A stretch of DNA of 64,000 nt from Solimonas flava DSM 18980 (GCF_000426685.1 NZ_KE384553.1:200801-264800); one strand, 5' to 3'; shown: positions 41,553 to 52,430, numbered from the stretch's first letter. The notes: generated by a model from the sequence alone, not told the origin. Made by a program: numbers and translations.

Positions 41553-42776
41553 ATGGAACGGAACGCAAATCGGGGCCGCCGGCTGCTGGCGGGAATCCTC
41601 ATGCTGGGCATGACGGCGACGGCCGTCGCGGCGCCACCGCAGCCGATCGCCAACCAGTACATCGTCGAGCTGGACACGCCGGCCTTCGGGACGCGCGAGC
41701 GCGGCCTCGGCATTGCCGAGCGCACGCAGTCGGTGCTCGCGCAGGTCGGCGGCGGGCAGGTGCTGGCGCACTACCAGTACGCGCTGCTCGGCTTCGCGGC
41801 GCGCATGAGCGCCAGTCAGGCCGCGGCGCTCGCCCGTCTGCCCGGCGTGCGGCGCGTCGAGCAGGATCAGGTGATGACGGCCGATGCGACGCAGAGCGGC
41901 GCGACCTGGGGGCTTGATCGCGTCGACCAGCGCGCGCTGCCGCTCGACGGGCTCTATCGCTATCCCGATGGCGGCGGGCTGGGCGTGCACGTCTATGTCA
42001 TCGACACCGGCCTCAACGCCGCGCACACCGAGTTCACCGGCCGGGTCGCGTCGGGGCATAACTTCGCGCCGAACAGCGGCGGCCTGCTGTGCAATCTGCT
42101 CGGCCTCGGCTGCAAGACCGACGCCGCCAATACCAGCGACTGCAACGGCCACGGCACGCACGTCTCCGGTACGGCGGTCGGCACGACCTACGGCGTCGCC
42201 AAGCGGGCGACGGTGCATCCGGTGCGCGTGCTCGGCTGCAACGGCAGCGGCTCGACGTCCGGCGTGATCGCCGGCGTCGACTGGGTCGCCGCCAATCGCA
42301 TCCTGCCGGCGGTCGCCAACATGTCGCTCGGCGGCGGCGATTCGGCGACGCTCGACGAGGCCGTCGACAACGCCATCGCCCAGGGCGTGAGCTTCGTCGT
42401 CGCGGCCGGCAACGACAACGCCGACGCCTGCAGCGGCTCGCCGAACAAGGTGCCGGCGGCGATCACGGTCGGCGCGACGACCAGCGCCGATTCGCGCGAC
42501 ACGAGCTATTCGAACTACGGCAGCTGCGTCGACCTGTTCGCGCCGGGCACCGGCATCACCTCGGCCTGGTACACCAGCAATACCGCGACCAACACCATCA
42601 GCGGCACGTCGATGGCGACGCCGCACGTGACCGGTGCGGTGGCGCTGCTGCTCGGCGCCGATCCGGGGCTGACGCCGGACCAGGCGACCGACGCCTTGCT
42701 CGGCGATGCGACGCTCGGCGTGCTCAGCAACGTCGGCAGCGGTTCGCCGAACGCGCTGCTGTACGTGCGCCACTGA
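41553..42776 (+). CDS. secreted S8 subtilisin-like serine protease (proteinase K type)
   Basis: 407 residues from the ATG at 41553, with GGGGAG upstream. Signal peptide (cleavage near TAVAA), an inhibitor I9 propeptide (about 33-112, YIVELDTPAF...VRRVEQDQ), then the catalytic domain with Asp151 (VIDTGLN), His200 (NGHGTHVSGT) and Ser353 (SGTSMATPH). No C-terminal pre-peptidase domain is present. It should be exported and self-process; type II secretion is plausible given gspAB in the window. Confidence 0.95.
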   Translation: MERNANRGRRLLAGILMLGMTATAVAAPPQPIANQYIVELDTPAFGTRERGLGIAERTQSVLAQVGGGQVLAHYQYALLGFAARMSASQAAALARLPGVRRVEQDQVMTADATQSGATWGLDRVDQRALPLDGLYRYPDGGGLGVHVYVIDTGLNAAHTEFTGRVASGHNFAPNSGGLLCNLLGLGCKTDAANTSDCNGHGTHVSGTAVGTTYGVAKRATVHPVRVLGCNGSGSTSGVIAGVDWVAANRILPAVANMSLGGGDSATLDEAVDNAIAQGVSFVVAAGNDNADACSGSPNKVPAAITVGATTSADSRDTSYSNYGSCVDLFAPGTGITSAWYTSNTATNTISGTSMATPHVTGAVALLLGADPGLTPDQATDALLGDATLGVLSNVGSGSPNALLYVRH

Positions 42777-42790
42777 TCTTCGAGTGAGAC

Positions 42791-42825
42791 GGCGGCAAGC
42801 CGGGCCGGACGCCCGGCTTGCCGCC
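42791..42825. terminator. bidirectional hairpin between convergent genes
   Basis: A perfect 15-bp stem (GGCGGCAAGCCGGGC and its complement) with a CGGAC loop lies between the protease and the DUF4870 gene. There is no T tract, but the stem is very stable and the position is between two gene ends. Confidence 0.6.
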
Positions 42826-42830
42826 AGCGC

Positions 42831-43175
42831 TCACTGCAGCAGGCGGATCGCGAACGGATAGCGGTACGAAGTGCCTTTCGACGCAGCCATCGCGCCGAGG
42901 ATGCAGAACACCAGGTTGGCGACCAGCAGCACCGGGAACAGCAGCGCGCCGATCAGGACCGCGCTCAGGATCATCGCCGCGACCCAGCCGATCGCCATCG
43001 TGATCTGGAAATTCAACGCTTCCTTCGATTGCTCGGCGACGAAGGCCGAGCTGTCCTTCTTCATCAGCCAGATGATCAGCGCGCCGATGAAGCCGGTGAA
43101 GATACCCAGCAGATGCGCCAGCATGGCGATGTTGCAGTCGTCCTTGCTCGGCGCCGTCGAAACCTCGGTGTTCAT
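42831..43175 (-). CDS. DUF4870-family small membrane protein
   Basis: 114 residues from the ATG at 43175, placed six bases after AGGGA; an ATG two codons upstream lies on the ribosome site itself. Three membrane segments (about 17-38, 55-72, 74-95) and the motif EQSKEALNFQIT are the signature of DUF4870. Function unknown. Confidence 0.85.
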   Translation of the reverse strand: MNTEVSTAPSKDDCNIAMLAHLLGIFTGFIGALIIWLMKKDSSAFVAEQSKEALNFQITMAIGWVAAMILSAVLIGALLFPVLLVANLVFCILGAMAASKGTSYRYPFAIRLLQ

Positions 43176-43347
43176 GCGCATTCCCTCGTTCCAGCGTGGT
43201 CGGGTCCGGATCGACGCACGGTGCGCGCGGCGACCCGTGGCGACATCGTAAGCGCCTCGTGTTGCGCTGCGCCGTGCGCCGAATCTCGCCGGGCGCGCGC
43301 GGCCGGCGAGGTTGTAGACTGCGCGCCCCTGCCGATGGGATCTGCCG

Positions 43348-44427
43348 ATGTCCGTTTCCCGCCAAGAACTGCTGTCCGTCCTCGATGCCTGTGTCCACCC
43401 GCTGATCGGGCGCGGCCTGGTTGCCGCCGGGGCGGTGAGCGAGGCCGAGATCGCCGGCGATCATGCGCGCGTGCGGCTGACGCTGGGCTTCCCGGCGGCC
43501 GGCATCCGCGACGAACTGGCGGCCGAGGTCGCGCAGCGCATCGGCGCCACGCTCGGGCTCGACGTGGCGCTGGCGATCGACTGGAAGATCGGGAGCCATG
43601 CGGTGCAGAAGAACCTGCAGCCGTTGCCCGGCATCCGCAACATCATCGCCGTGGCCAGCGGCAAGGGCGGCGTCGGTAAATCGACGGTTGCCGTCAATCT
43701 GGCGCTGGCGCTCGTCGCCGAAGGCGCGCGCGTCGGCCTGCTCGACGCCGACATCTACGGGCCGAGCCAGCCGCGCATGCTCGGCACCGAGGCGCGGCCG
43801 ACCTCGCCGGGCGGCAAGCGCATGAATCCGATCATCGCGCACGGGTTGCAGGCGATGTCGATCGGCTTCCTCGTCGACGAAGACCAGCCGATGATCTGGC
43901 GCGGACCGATGGTCACGCAGGCGCTCGGCCAGCTGCTCAACGAGACGGTCTGGCAGGACCTCGACTATCTGGTCGTCGACATGCCGCCGGGCACCGGCGA
44001 CATCCAGCTGACGCTCGCGCAGCGCATTCCGGTCAGCGGTGCGGTGATCGTCACCACGCCGCAGGACATCGCGCTGCTCGACGCCAAGAAGGGCCTGCAG
44101 ATGTTTCGGCGCGTCGAGGTGCCGGTGCTCGGCATTGTCGAGAACATGGCCTGGCACGTGTGTTCCAACTGCGGTCACCGCGAAGCGATCTTCGGCGAGG
44201 GCGGCGGTGAAAAGATGGCGGCGCAGTACGGTACCGAGCTGCTCGGCCAGCTGCCGCTGAGCCTGTCGATTCGCGAGCAGGCCGACGGCGGCCGGCCGAC
44301 GGTGATCGCCGAGCCGCAGTCGGAGATCACGCAGCGCTACCGCGACATCGCGCGCCGTGCCGCGGCGCGGCTGGCGTACGGCGTCGCGGCGCCGGCATTC
44401 CCGACGATCGAGATCCACGACGACTGA
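43348..44427 (+). CDS. apbC: Mrp/ApbC-family Fe-S cluster carrier ATPase
   Basis: 359 residues. An N-terminal MIP18-like domain (about 5-80) precedes the deviant P-loop GKGGVGKST at 105-113; the C-terminal CxxC pair in HVCSNCGH binds the cluster. It transfers Fe-S clusters to target proteins in the cytoplasm. In related genomes apbC is normally followed directly by dcd; here a glycerophosphodiesterase gene lies between them. Confidence 0.95.
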   Translation: MSVSRQELLSVLDACVHPLIGRGLVAAGAVSEAEIAGDHARVRLTLGFPAAGIRDELAAEVAQRIGATLGLDVALAIDWKIGSHAVQKNLQPLPGIRNIIAVASGKGGVGKSTVAVNLALALVAEGARVGLLDADIYGPSQPRMLGTEARPTSPGGKRMNPIIAHGLQAMSIGFLVDEDQPMIWRGPMVTQALGQLLNETVWQDLDYLVVDMPPGTGDIQLTLAQRIPVSGAVIVTTPQDIALLDAKKGLQMFRRVEVPVLGIVENMAWHVCSNCGHREAIFGEGGGEKMAAQYGTELLGQLPLSLSIREQADGGRPTVIAEPQSEITQRYRDIARRAAARLAYGVAAPAFPTIEIHDD

Positions 44428-44511
44428 GGGCGCGGCCCCGGCATCATGTGCGCTTCATGCGCGCGCTCTACGCTGTACGCCGTTCCAGGGGGAAGATCGG
44501 GGGATCGACAG

Positions 44512-45462
44512 ATGCAGCAGAGGCTAATCGCAGGGTGGGGTTCGGTCGTGCTGGCGGCGCTGCTCGCGGCCTGCGGTTCGGACCCTTCGCAGTCGGACGG
44601 TGTCGTCGCCGGCCCCTACGTCTCGGCGCATCGCGGCGCCGCCGCCTACGCGCCGGAAAACACGATGATGGCGTTCCGCAATGCCGCGCGCCTGCACGTC
44701 GACGATTTCGAGACCGACGCCTGGCAGACCGCCGACGGCGTGTTCGTGCTGCTGCACGACCAGACGCTGTCGCGTACCACCGACTGCAGCGGCCTCGTCA
44801 CCGCCAAGACCTACGCCGCGCTGCAGGCATGCGATGCCGGTTACTGGTTCTCGCCGGGGCAGGGCACGACCTCGCCGGACGATGCCCTGGCGCATCCGGC
44901 GCGCGGCAAGGGTGTGAAGGTGCCGACCGCCGAGGAACTGTTCGCCTACGCCGCCTCGTTCAACGGCGCGTACCGGCCGACGGTGACCATCGAGCTGAAG
45001 AATTCACTGGCGGCGGCGCGCGATGCCGAAGCGCTGGTGTCGCTGATCCAGGCCAGCGGCATCCAGGATCGCATCATCGTGCAGTCGTTCAGCGCGATCG
45101 GCATCGATCGCGTCAAGGCACTCGATCCGACGATCCGCACGCTCTACCTGACGTCGCAGGTGCCCGGCGCCGAGTACGCGCTGGACTACGCCGAGCGCAA
45201 GGGCCACGACATCGTCGCGCCGTCGGCGAGCCTGCCCGAGGTCGACGCCGACTATGTCCAGCGCGCACATGCGGCCGGCAAGGAAGTGGTGCCGTGGACC
45301 GTCGACCGGCTGGGCGATCTGCAGCGCCTGAGCGAGATGAATACCGACGGCCTGATCAGCAACTTCCCCGGCTGCCTGCTGCAGCTGCAATCCCGGCTCG
45401 GCGTCTCGCGCATGCTGTCCGGCGAACTCGACGGCGACGACAGCCCGATCTGCAAGTCCTGA
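44512..45462 (+). CDS. glycerophosphodiester phosphodiesterase lipoprotein
   Basis: 316 residues from the ATG at 44512. Lipobox LLAAC at about 16-20. The GDPD TIM-barrel has the metal and catalytic residues in [32 protein letters not shown] (acid residues and His) and TIELK. It hydrolyses glycerophosphodiesters to glycerol-3-phosphate and an alcohol. It should be anchored in the outer membrane or periplasm. It sits between apbC and dcd, in the same direction, 84 and 47 bases away. Confidence 0.92.
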   Translation: MQQRLIAGWGSVVLAALLAACGSDPSQSDGVVAGPYVSAHRGAAAYAPENTMMAFRNAARLHVDDFETDAWQTADGVFVLLHDQTLSRTTDCSGLVTAKTYAALQACDAGYWFSPGQGTTSPDDALAHPARGKGVKVPTAEELFAYAASFNGAYRPTVTIELKNSLAAARDAEALVSLIQASGIQDRIIVQSFSAIGIDRVKALDPTIRTLYLTSQVPGAEYALDYAERKGHDIVAPSASLPEVDADYVQRAHAAGKEVVPWTVDRLGDLQRLSEMNTDGLISNFPGCLLQLQSRLGVSRMLSGELDGDDSPICKS

Positions 45463-45509
45463 GGCGCCGGCGCCGCTACAATGCGCGCCGGACTACGGGG
45501 CAGACGCGC

Positions 45510-46073
45510 GTGAGCATCAAATCGGACAAGTGGATCCGCCGCATGGCGGCGCAGGGCATGATCGAGCCGTTCGAGCCGGGCCAGGTGCGCCAGGTCAACG
45601 GCCACAAGATCGTCAGCTACGGCACCTCGAGCTACGGCTACGATGTGCGCTGCGCCAACGAGTTCAAGATCTTCACCAACATCAACTCGACGATCGTCGA
45701 CCCGAAGAACTTCGACGCCGGCTCCTTCGTCGACGTGAAATCCGACGTCTGCATCATTCCGCCGAACTCCTTCGCGCTGGCGCGCACCGTCGAGTACTTC
45801 CGCATCCCGCGCTCGACGCTGGTCGTCTGCCTCGGCAAGAGCACCTACGCGCGCTGCGGCATCATCGTCAACGTCACGCCGCTGGAGCCGGAGTGGGAAG
45901 GCCATGTGACGCTGGAATTCTCCAACACCACGCCGCTGCCGGCGAAGATCTACGCCAACGAAGGCGTGGCGCAGATGCTGTTCTACGAATCCGACGAAGT
46001 CTGCGAGACCTCGTACCGGGATCGCGGCGGCAAGTATCAGGGCCAGACCGGCGTCACGCTGCCGAAGACCTGA
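45510..46073 (+). CDS. dcd: dCTP deaminase
   Basis: 187 residues, starting at a GTG at 45510. The enzyme converts dCTP to dUTP in pyrimidine nucleotide synthesis. The active-site region [20 protein letters not shown] and the downstream [17 protein letters not shown] are intact, as is the C-terminal lid GQTGVTLPK. The last coding bases are part of an imperfect duplication that continues downstream. Confidence 0.97.
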   Translation: MSIKSDKWIRRMAAQGMIEPFEPGQVRQVNGHKIVSYGTSSYGYDVRCANEFKIFTNINSTIVDPKNFDAGSFVDVKSDVCIIPPNSFALARTVEYFRIPRSTLVVCLGKSTYARCGIIVNVTPLEPEWEGHVTLEFSNTTPLPAKIYANEGVAQMLFYESDEVCETSYRDRGGKYQGQTGVTLPKT

Positions 46074-46285
46074 AGCCCGATCGGTCCGCGGCGCTGCGCG
46101 ATTCGCGCCGCGCTCGCGTTGCGGACGATCCCGCGCCGGGTTGCTCGTGCGGCATCGCCGGCGACAACGACCAGGGCCAGACCGGCATCGCGCTGCCGAA
46201 GAGCTGAAGCCCGACCGGTCCGCGGCGTCGCACGATCCCGCGCCATGCTCGCGTTGCCGGCGATCCCGCGCCGCGCCGGGGCGCT
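46038..46285 (+). repeat. imperfect tandem duplication of the dcd 3' end
   Basis: The segment 46038-46093, covering the last codons of dcd, the stop and the following bases, recurs at 46172-46227 with only a few substitutions ([14 protein letters not shown] becomes GQTGIALPKS-stop). The GC-rich downstream part is also repeated more loosely. The repeat unit is about 134 bases. The second copy has no start and is not a gene. Confidence 0.8.
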
Positions 46286-46302
46286 GAACGCGTGAGCGTG
46301 CT

Positions 46303-46710
46303 TCAGCGATGCGCGCGCGGCCGCAGCACGCTCCACGCCGAGGCCTCGCCGTCGGCCTGGTAGATGTTCTTGTCGTCGGCGGCCAGATAGTGCTCGTTCC
46401 AGTACGCGGTGCTCATCGGCCGGGCCTGCACCGGCGCCTTCTGGTCGAGCTGCGTGGCGCATTCGTCGAGCGTCGCGGTGCGCGTCTCGGTCCACTGCGG
46501 GCCGATCTTGATCTGGCAGGCCGGTGCCGCATCGCCGCCGATCGTCGTTTTCGGCTCGTAGGTCTCCGAGGAGATCGTCGCCGGCGCGAAGACCGGTTCG
46601 GACGGTTCGGGCTCGGCCATCGGCGGCTTGGGGGTCACCGGCGGCGCGGCCTGGACCGGCGACAGCAGGGCGGCGGACAGCGCCAGGACAAACACGGCGG
46701 AGCGAAGCAT
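46303..46710 (-). CDS. small exported protein, paralogue of next gene
   Basis: 135 residues from the ATG at 46710; a start 11 codons upstream is possible. Signal peptide ending at SPVQA, a Pro/Glu-rich linker, then a compact C-terminal domain with the pattern C..L/I..W...LDECA..LD......YWNEHYLAAD..IYQADG..WSVLR. The same pattern occurs in the adjacent gene. Two Cys may form a disulfide. Function unknown. Confidence 0.7.
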   Translation of the reverse strand: MLRSAVFVLALSAALLSPVQAAPPVTPKPPMAEPEPSEPVFAPATISSETYEPKTTIGGDAAPACQIKIGPQWTETRTATLDECATQLDQKAPVQARPMSTAYWNEHYLAADDKNIYQADGEASAWSVLRPRAHR

Positions 46711-46791
46711 GGGGAGGCATTCCGTTGCGGGCCGAAGCGACATCTTATCGCCTGCCGCCACGTGTGCCCGGACCGGGGTGCCGCCCGTCGC

Positions 46792-47202
46792 TCAGGGCGA
46801 GCGGCGCTCGCGCAACAGCGACCAGTCGCGGCCGTCGGCCGAGCGGTAGATCGCGCTGCGGCTGGTGGCCAGGAAGGTGCCGCGCCAATACGCCTGGCCG
46901 AGGCGGCCGGCGTCGTTGTCGACGGGAGTTGCTTCGAGCGCATCGGCGCATTCGGCGAGGCTCAGGTTTTTGAGCGATCGCCATTGCCCGGCGTCGCGCA
47001 GGCTGCAGGTGCCGCGCGCGTCGTCGCCGGTGGCGGGCGCGGTCGCCGTGGGGGCGGACGCGGCGGCGGCGTCTCCGGCCGGGGCAGCGTCGTGCGCCGC
47101 GTCGGCGGCGATGGCTGCCAGCACGTCGGCCGGCACGGGCGCATCGGCCGAAGCCTGCCAGGCAAACGCGGACAACACGGCAAACGACAACGGCCGCCAC
47201 AT
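46792..47202 (-). CDS. small exported protein, paralogue of downstream gene
   Basis: 136 residues from the ATG at 47202, with GGAG nine bases upstream. Signal peptide ending near QASA, an Ala-rich linker, and a C-terminal domain with C..RD.GQW..L..LSLAECA..LE......YWRGTFLATS..IYRSADGRDWSLLR, aligned residue for residue with the neighbouring gene. The pair is a tandem duplication with divergent linkers. Function unknown. Confidence 0.7.
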   Translation of the reverse strand: MWRPLSFAVLSAFAWQASADAPVPADVLAAIAADAAHDAAPAGDAAAASAPTATAPATGDDARGTCSLRDAGQWRSLKNLSLAECADALEATPVDNDAGRLGQAYWRGTFLATSRSAIYRSADGRDWSLLRERRSP

Positions 47203-47269
47203 GCGAGGGCTCCTTCGAGACCGCGCGATGATAGCGGACGGCGCGCCGGCGCCGGCCCGGCCGCTGCGG

Positions 47270-47626
47270 CTAGAAGCGGTAGCGCGGCAGGCGGTGCACG
47301 GCGGCGATCGCCGCGCCGTCGGCCTTGGCCTTGATCTCGACGAGCACGTTGCGCACGACCGCCTCGGCATAGCCCTGCGCGTCGAGGAAGCGCTGGACCG
47401 GCAGCAGCTGCGGCGCGCAGCTGGTCTCGATCTCGCGCGAGAGTTTCATCGGGTCGGCGGCTTCGTTGCTGATGTAGCGCTCGCCGAGCGAGTCGTGCAG
47501 GCAGCTGCGGTAAGCCTCGCCGAGGCCGTTGGCGTGCTGCAGGTCCGGTTTGCTGATTTCACCCGGCGCCTGGGCACCGGCACTGGACGACGCCACCAGC
47601 ATGGCGGCAAGAACAAGACTGCGCAT
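47270..47626 (-). CDS. small exported protein of unknown function
   Basis: 118 residues from the ATG at 47626, preceded by GGGGGGA. Signal peptide ending at SAGAQA; the mature part has two Cys (SCLHDS and ETSCAPQL) that may pair. No family recognised. Same strand as the paralogous pair that follows, 67 bases away. Confidence 0.65.
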   Translation of the reverse strand: MRSLVLAAMLVASSSAGAQAPGEISKPDLQHANGLGEAYRSCLHDSLGERYISNEAADPMKLSREIETSCAPQLLPVQRFLDAQGYAEAVVRNVLVEIKAKADGAAIAAVHRLPRYRF

Positions 47627-47748
47627 GGACAAATCCCCCCGGCCCCACCGGGATGCAGCGTTTGAGATTCAGAGACTACGCCATGTACGCAAGGACTGTA
47701 CCGACCACCGATCAGCGGAAGCTTCCGGCGGACCGGCGCGTTCGCCGC

Positions 47749-48699
47749 TCAGGAGGGCGCCCCGGCGCGGCGCATGCGTGAGAGGAAGCCCATGACGCGC
47801 GCCGCGACGCCGGCTTCCTCCGGGGCGCGGACCTTCTCGACCGCGTGCGCCGCGCGCAGCGCCGGGGCGGCACGCAGCAGGCGGTGATGGCGCAGGGCGC
47901 TGGCCAGACTCATGCTGAAGGCGCCGCGCCGCAGCGGCTTGGGCAGCAGGCGGTAGACCTGGCCCTGGTTGATCAGGCCGATGAACACGGACACGTCGGC
48001 GAACGGCGTCAGCACGATCGTGACGATCTCCGGATATTCGGCCTTGAGCATCTTCAGCAGGCCGGTGACGCTCTGGCCGCCGACTGCCAGCTCGGAGACG
48101 ACGACGCCGACCGTGCCGCGCTCGAACGCCGCCAGCGCTTCGTCGAGCGTGCGCGCCCAGGCGACCGGCTGCGAGCTGCCGACGATGTCCTGCACGGTCT
48201 TGTAGATCTCGGCGTCGTCGTCGAGCACCAGGATCGTCTCGGCGCTGGCGACCGCCGGCGCCACGAACTGGCCGGTCTCGGTCTGCAGGGGCTGCGGCGG
48301 CGCCGCGGCGCCGGCGGCGTGCAGCGAGCCGGCGATCTCGGCGGCCTGGCGCACAGTCTGGCGCAGATCCTCGGCGTCCCAGGGTTTGTTGACGAAGCGG
48401 AAGATCTCGCCTTCGTTGACCGAGGCGACCACCGCGTCGAGCTCCGAATAGCCGGTCAACAGGATGCGCATCGTGTGCGGCGAGCGCGCGCGCACCTGCT
48501 TGAGCAGATCGGCGCCGCGCATCAGCGGCATGCGCTGGTCGCTGACGACGACGTCGACACGCTGCTCGGCGACGGCGCGCAGCGCGGTCGCCGGATCGGT
48601 GGTCGCGATCAGCTCGTACTGGCCGCGGAACAGCATCGCCAGCGAGCGCAGGATGCGCTCCTCGTCGTCGACCAGCAGCAGTGTGGACTTGTTGCTCAT
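47749..48699 (-). CDS. double-receiver response regulator without output domain
   Basis: 316 residues from the ATG at 48699. The first receiver (about 1-125) is complete: acidic pair LVDDEE, Asp54 in VVSDQRMP, Thr in LLTGYSE, Lys in VNKPWD. The second receiver-like domain (about 150-270) keeps the acidic pair (VLDDDAE) and the Lys (LPKPL), but has Glu in place of the phospho-acceptor Asp (VVVSELAVGG). No DNA-binding or enzymatic output follows; the tail is a short basic helix. It is the second gene after a histidine kinase and probably works by protein contact. Confidence 0.88.
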   Translation of the reverse strand: MSNKSTLLLVDDEERILRSLAMLFRGQYELIATTDPATALRAVAEQRVDVVVSDQRMPLMRGADLLKQVRARSPHTMRILLTGYSELDAVVASVNEGEIFRFVNKPWDAEDLRQTVRQAAEIAGSLHAAGAAAPPQPLQTETGQFVAPAVASAETILVLDDDAEIYKTVQDIVGSSQPVAWARTLDEALAAFERGTVGVVVSELAVGGQSVTGLLKMLKAEYPEIVTIVLTPFADVSVFIGLINQGQVYRLLPKPLRRGAFSMSLASALRHHRLLRAAPALRAAHAVEKVRAPEEAGVAARVMGFLSRMRRAGAPS

Positions 48700-48721
48700 G
48701 GCGATTCCCTGTGGGGCGGCG

Positions 48722-50023
48722 CTAGGCGGCCAGTGATGCAGCCGGCGCGACCTGGCGCGGCAGCGAGATGACGAACTTGGTGCCGCGGCCCTGCTCGGAG
48801 ACGACGTGGATCGCACCGCCGTGGGCCTGCACGATCTGGTGCGAGATCGACAGGCCGAGCCCGGTGCCCTGGCCGATCGGCTTGGTCGTGAAGAACGGGT
48901 CGAAGATGCGCGACAGGTGCTCGGCGGCGATGCCGCGGCCGTTGTCCTGGATGTGCACGCGCACCCAGTCGGCGTCGGCCTCGGTTTTCAGCAGCAGCTT
49001 GCCGCCGTCGTCCGGTACCGCCTGGGCGGCGTTGGTGACGATATTGAGCAGCACCTGATTGATCTGCGACGGCGAACAGCGCACCAGCGGCAGCTCGGCG
49101 TCGTAGCGGCGGATCAGCTCGAGGCGGTTCTTGATCGCGTTGCGGGCGATCACCAGCGTCTGTTCGAGGCAGTCGTTCAGCGACACCTCGGCGGTGCGCG
49201 CCTGGTCCAGGCGCGAGAAGTTGCGCAGGTTGACGACCAGATCCTTGATCGTGTCGGCGCCGTGCAGGGTGTCGCGGAACAGGTCGCGCGTGTCCTGCAG
49301 CAGATCGGAGTCGGCGAGCGAGGCGCCGAGCTGCTGGCAGCGGCCGATCTGTGCGGCCAGCGCGTCTTCGTCCAGGGCGTCCGAGGTCAGCATCGACACC
49401 AGCCGGTGGTGCTCGGTGAGCGCCGCCACGCCTTCCTCGAACAGGCCGCGGATCATCTCGACGTTGTTGCGCACGTAGCCGAGCGGCGTGTTGATCTCGT
49501 GGGCGACGCCGGCGACCATCTGGCCGAGCGAGGCCATCTTCTCGGACTGCACGAGCTGCGCCTGCGAGGCCTTGAGCGCGACGAAGGCCGCGTCGACGCG
49601 GCGCTGCAGGGCGGCCAGCAGGTCGACGGCGATGCCCATGCCGGCGTAAGTGCCGTCCTGTTCGAGAATGAAGTCCTCGGTGATCGGCGCGCCGAGATGG
49701 GCGGCGACGTAGCGCGCCGCGTCTTCGAGCGGGGCGCTCAGCTCGACGCGCAGCGGCTCGGCGTTCATCAGGCTGCTCACCGGCCGGCCGCCGTACAGCT
49801 CGCGCCCGAAGCGACGCAGGAAGACGTTATTGAGCGTGTGCCGGCTGATCGTGCCGACCACGCGAGTGCCGCTGATGATCGGCAGGCACAGCAGGCGGGC
49901 GTGCGCGGGGAGCAGGAAGGTGTCGGCGGCCTCGTCGACGGTCGCGGTGAGGCGCAGCGGCACGACGTCGAGCCGCAGACGGCCGAGGTCGTCCGGGGCG
50001 TCAGCGGGTTGGGGGGCGTTCAT
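48722..50023 (-). CDS. cytoplasmic sensor histidine kinase with CBS-like N-terminus
   Basis: 433 residues from the ATG at 50023. The N-terminal ~150 residues resemble a pair of CBS motifs (RLLCLPIISGTRVVGTISRHTL and AGMGIAVDLL), which often bind nucleotides. A HisKA domain with VAGVAHEINTPLGYVRNN and an ATPase domain (NIVTNAAQAV, DNGRGI, GTGLGLSISHQI) follow. No membrane segment is present, so it senses an internal signal. The paired double-receiver protein begins 22 bases downstream. It is divergent from groESL. Confidence 0.9.
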   Translation of the reverse strand: MNAPQPADAPDDLGRLRLDVVPLRLTATVDEAADTFLLPAHARLLCLPIISGTRVVGTISRHTLNNVFLRRFGRELYGGRPVSSLMNAEPLRVELSAPLEDAARYVAAHLGAPITEDFILEQDGTYAGMGIAVDLLAALQRRVDAAFVALKASQAQLVQSEKMASLGQMVAGVAHEINTPLGYVRNNVEMIRGLFEEGVAALTEHHRLVSMLTSDALDEDALAAQIGRCQQLGASLADSDLLQDTRDLFRDTLHGADTIKDLVVNLRNFSRLDQARTAEVSLNDCLEQTLVIARNAIKNRLELIRRYDAELPLVRCSPSQINQVLLNIVTNAAQAVPDDGGKLLLKTEADADWVRVHIQDNGRGIAAEHLSRIFDPFFTTKPIGQGTGLGLSISHQIVQAHGGAIHVVSEQGRGTKFVISLPRQVAPAASLAA

Positions 50024-50172
50024 CAGGCGCGCGAGCCTACGACAGGCAGATGACGCCCTCATTGCGCCGGCCGTGCCTGCGCCGCGTGGCGGCGGGCCCG
50101 TACCCGCCGGACGCGGTTGCGGCCGGCAGCCGCCTGCCGGGCGCCCCCGGACGGCAGTTTGGTGCCGGCCCC

Positions 50173-50200
50173 CTTGAATCCCGCGAGGCCGTCCCCAACA
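50173..50200 (+). promoter_or_regulatory. sigma-32 heat-shock promoter of groESL
   Basis: CTTGAAT, 13-base spacer, CCCCAACA fits the sigma-32 consensus (CTTGAAA / CCCCATNT). It lies immediately upstream of the CIRCE element. Confidence 0.7.
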
Positions 50201-50201
50201 A

Positions 50202-50228
50202 TTAGCAGCCTTCGATGGCGAGTGCTAA
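50202..50228 (+). promoter_or_regulatory. CIRCE operator (HrcA site)
   Basis: TTAGCAGCC-N9-GAGTGCTAA. The right half matches the CIRCE consensus perfectly and the left half at seven of nine positions, with the correct 9-base spacer. HrcA repression is expected; hrcA is not in the window. Confidence 0.88.
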
Positions 50229-50301
50229 TAGGGCCGCCCAGAACGGTACCGGGCATCCGCCGCGGGAATCATCAACTCATTGACCTATCGGGAGATTCAC
50301 C

Positions 50302-50592
50302 ATGAAGCTTCGTCCCCTGCACGATCGCGTGATCGTCAAGCGTCTCGAGGAAGAGAAGAAGTCGGCCGGCGGCATCATCATTCCGGACAACGCGGCCGAA
50401 AAGCCGGTGAAGGGCGAGATCCTCGCCGTCGGTCCGGGCAAGAAGGACGAAGCCGGCAAGCCGATCCCGCTCGACCTCAAGGTCGGCGACACCGTGCTGT
50501 TCGGCAAGTACTCGGGTTCGGAAGTGAAGGTCGACGGCCAGGACCTGCTGGTCATGCGCGAAGACGACGTCATCGCCGTGTTCGCCAAGTAA
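50302..50592 (+). CDS. groES: co-chaperonin GroES
   Basis: 96 residues. Starts [14 protein letters not shown] and contains the mobile loop (about 17-34, [16 protein letters not shown]), typical for GroES. It caps GroEL. A GGGAG ribosome site lies upstream; groEL follows after 46 bases. Expression is under sigma-32 and HrcA/CIRCE sites. Confidence 0.98.
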   Translation: MKLRPLHDRVIVKRLEEEKKSAGGIIIPDNAAEKPVKGEILAVGPGKKDEAGKPIPLDLKVGDTVLFGKYSGSEVKVDGQDLLVMREDDVIAVFAK

Positions 50593-50614
50593 GCCGCGCG
50601 CTTCATCGCACTAA

Positions 50615-52282
<1,668 letters not shown>

Positions 52283-52358
52283 GAAATCCCGGTATGTCGT
52301 CCTGACCAGCCGGCGCCATCCGTGGCGCCGGCTGGCAAGGCAAGCAGTCCGCTGTTCG

Positions 52359-52390
52359 ATCGGGGCGCCTTCGGGCGCCCCGATTTTTTT
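52359..52390 (+). terminator. Rho-independent terminator of groESL
   Basis: An 11-bp stem (ATCGGGGCGCC / GGCGCCCCGAT) with a TTCG tetraloop is followed by six T. The same hairpin core recurs at 54695-54723. Confidence 0.95.
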
Positions 52391-52416
52391 GCGCCAGGCG
52401 TGACGGCTTTACAAAA

Positions 52417-52430
52417 CGACCGATCGTGCT
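52417..52430. promoter_or_regulatory. putative TetR operator upstream of the tetR gene
   Basis: CGACCGATCGTGCT, 11 bases before the regulator ATG. Read on the other strand it is AGCACGATCGGTCG and matches, with one mismatch, a site at 53118 inside the start of the hydrolase gene; both contain the palindromic centre CGATCG and are flanked by A/T runs. Confidence 0.5.

Noticed and set aside
46172..46207. A second dcd gene or pseudogene
   Set aside because: Only the last dozen codons are duplicated and no upstream coding part exists, so it is described as a repeat.
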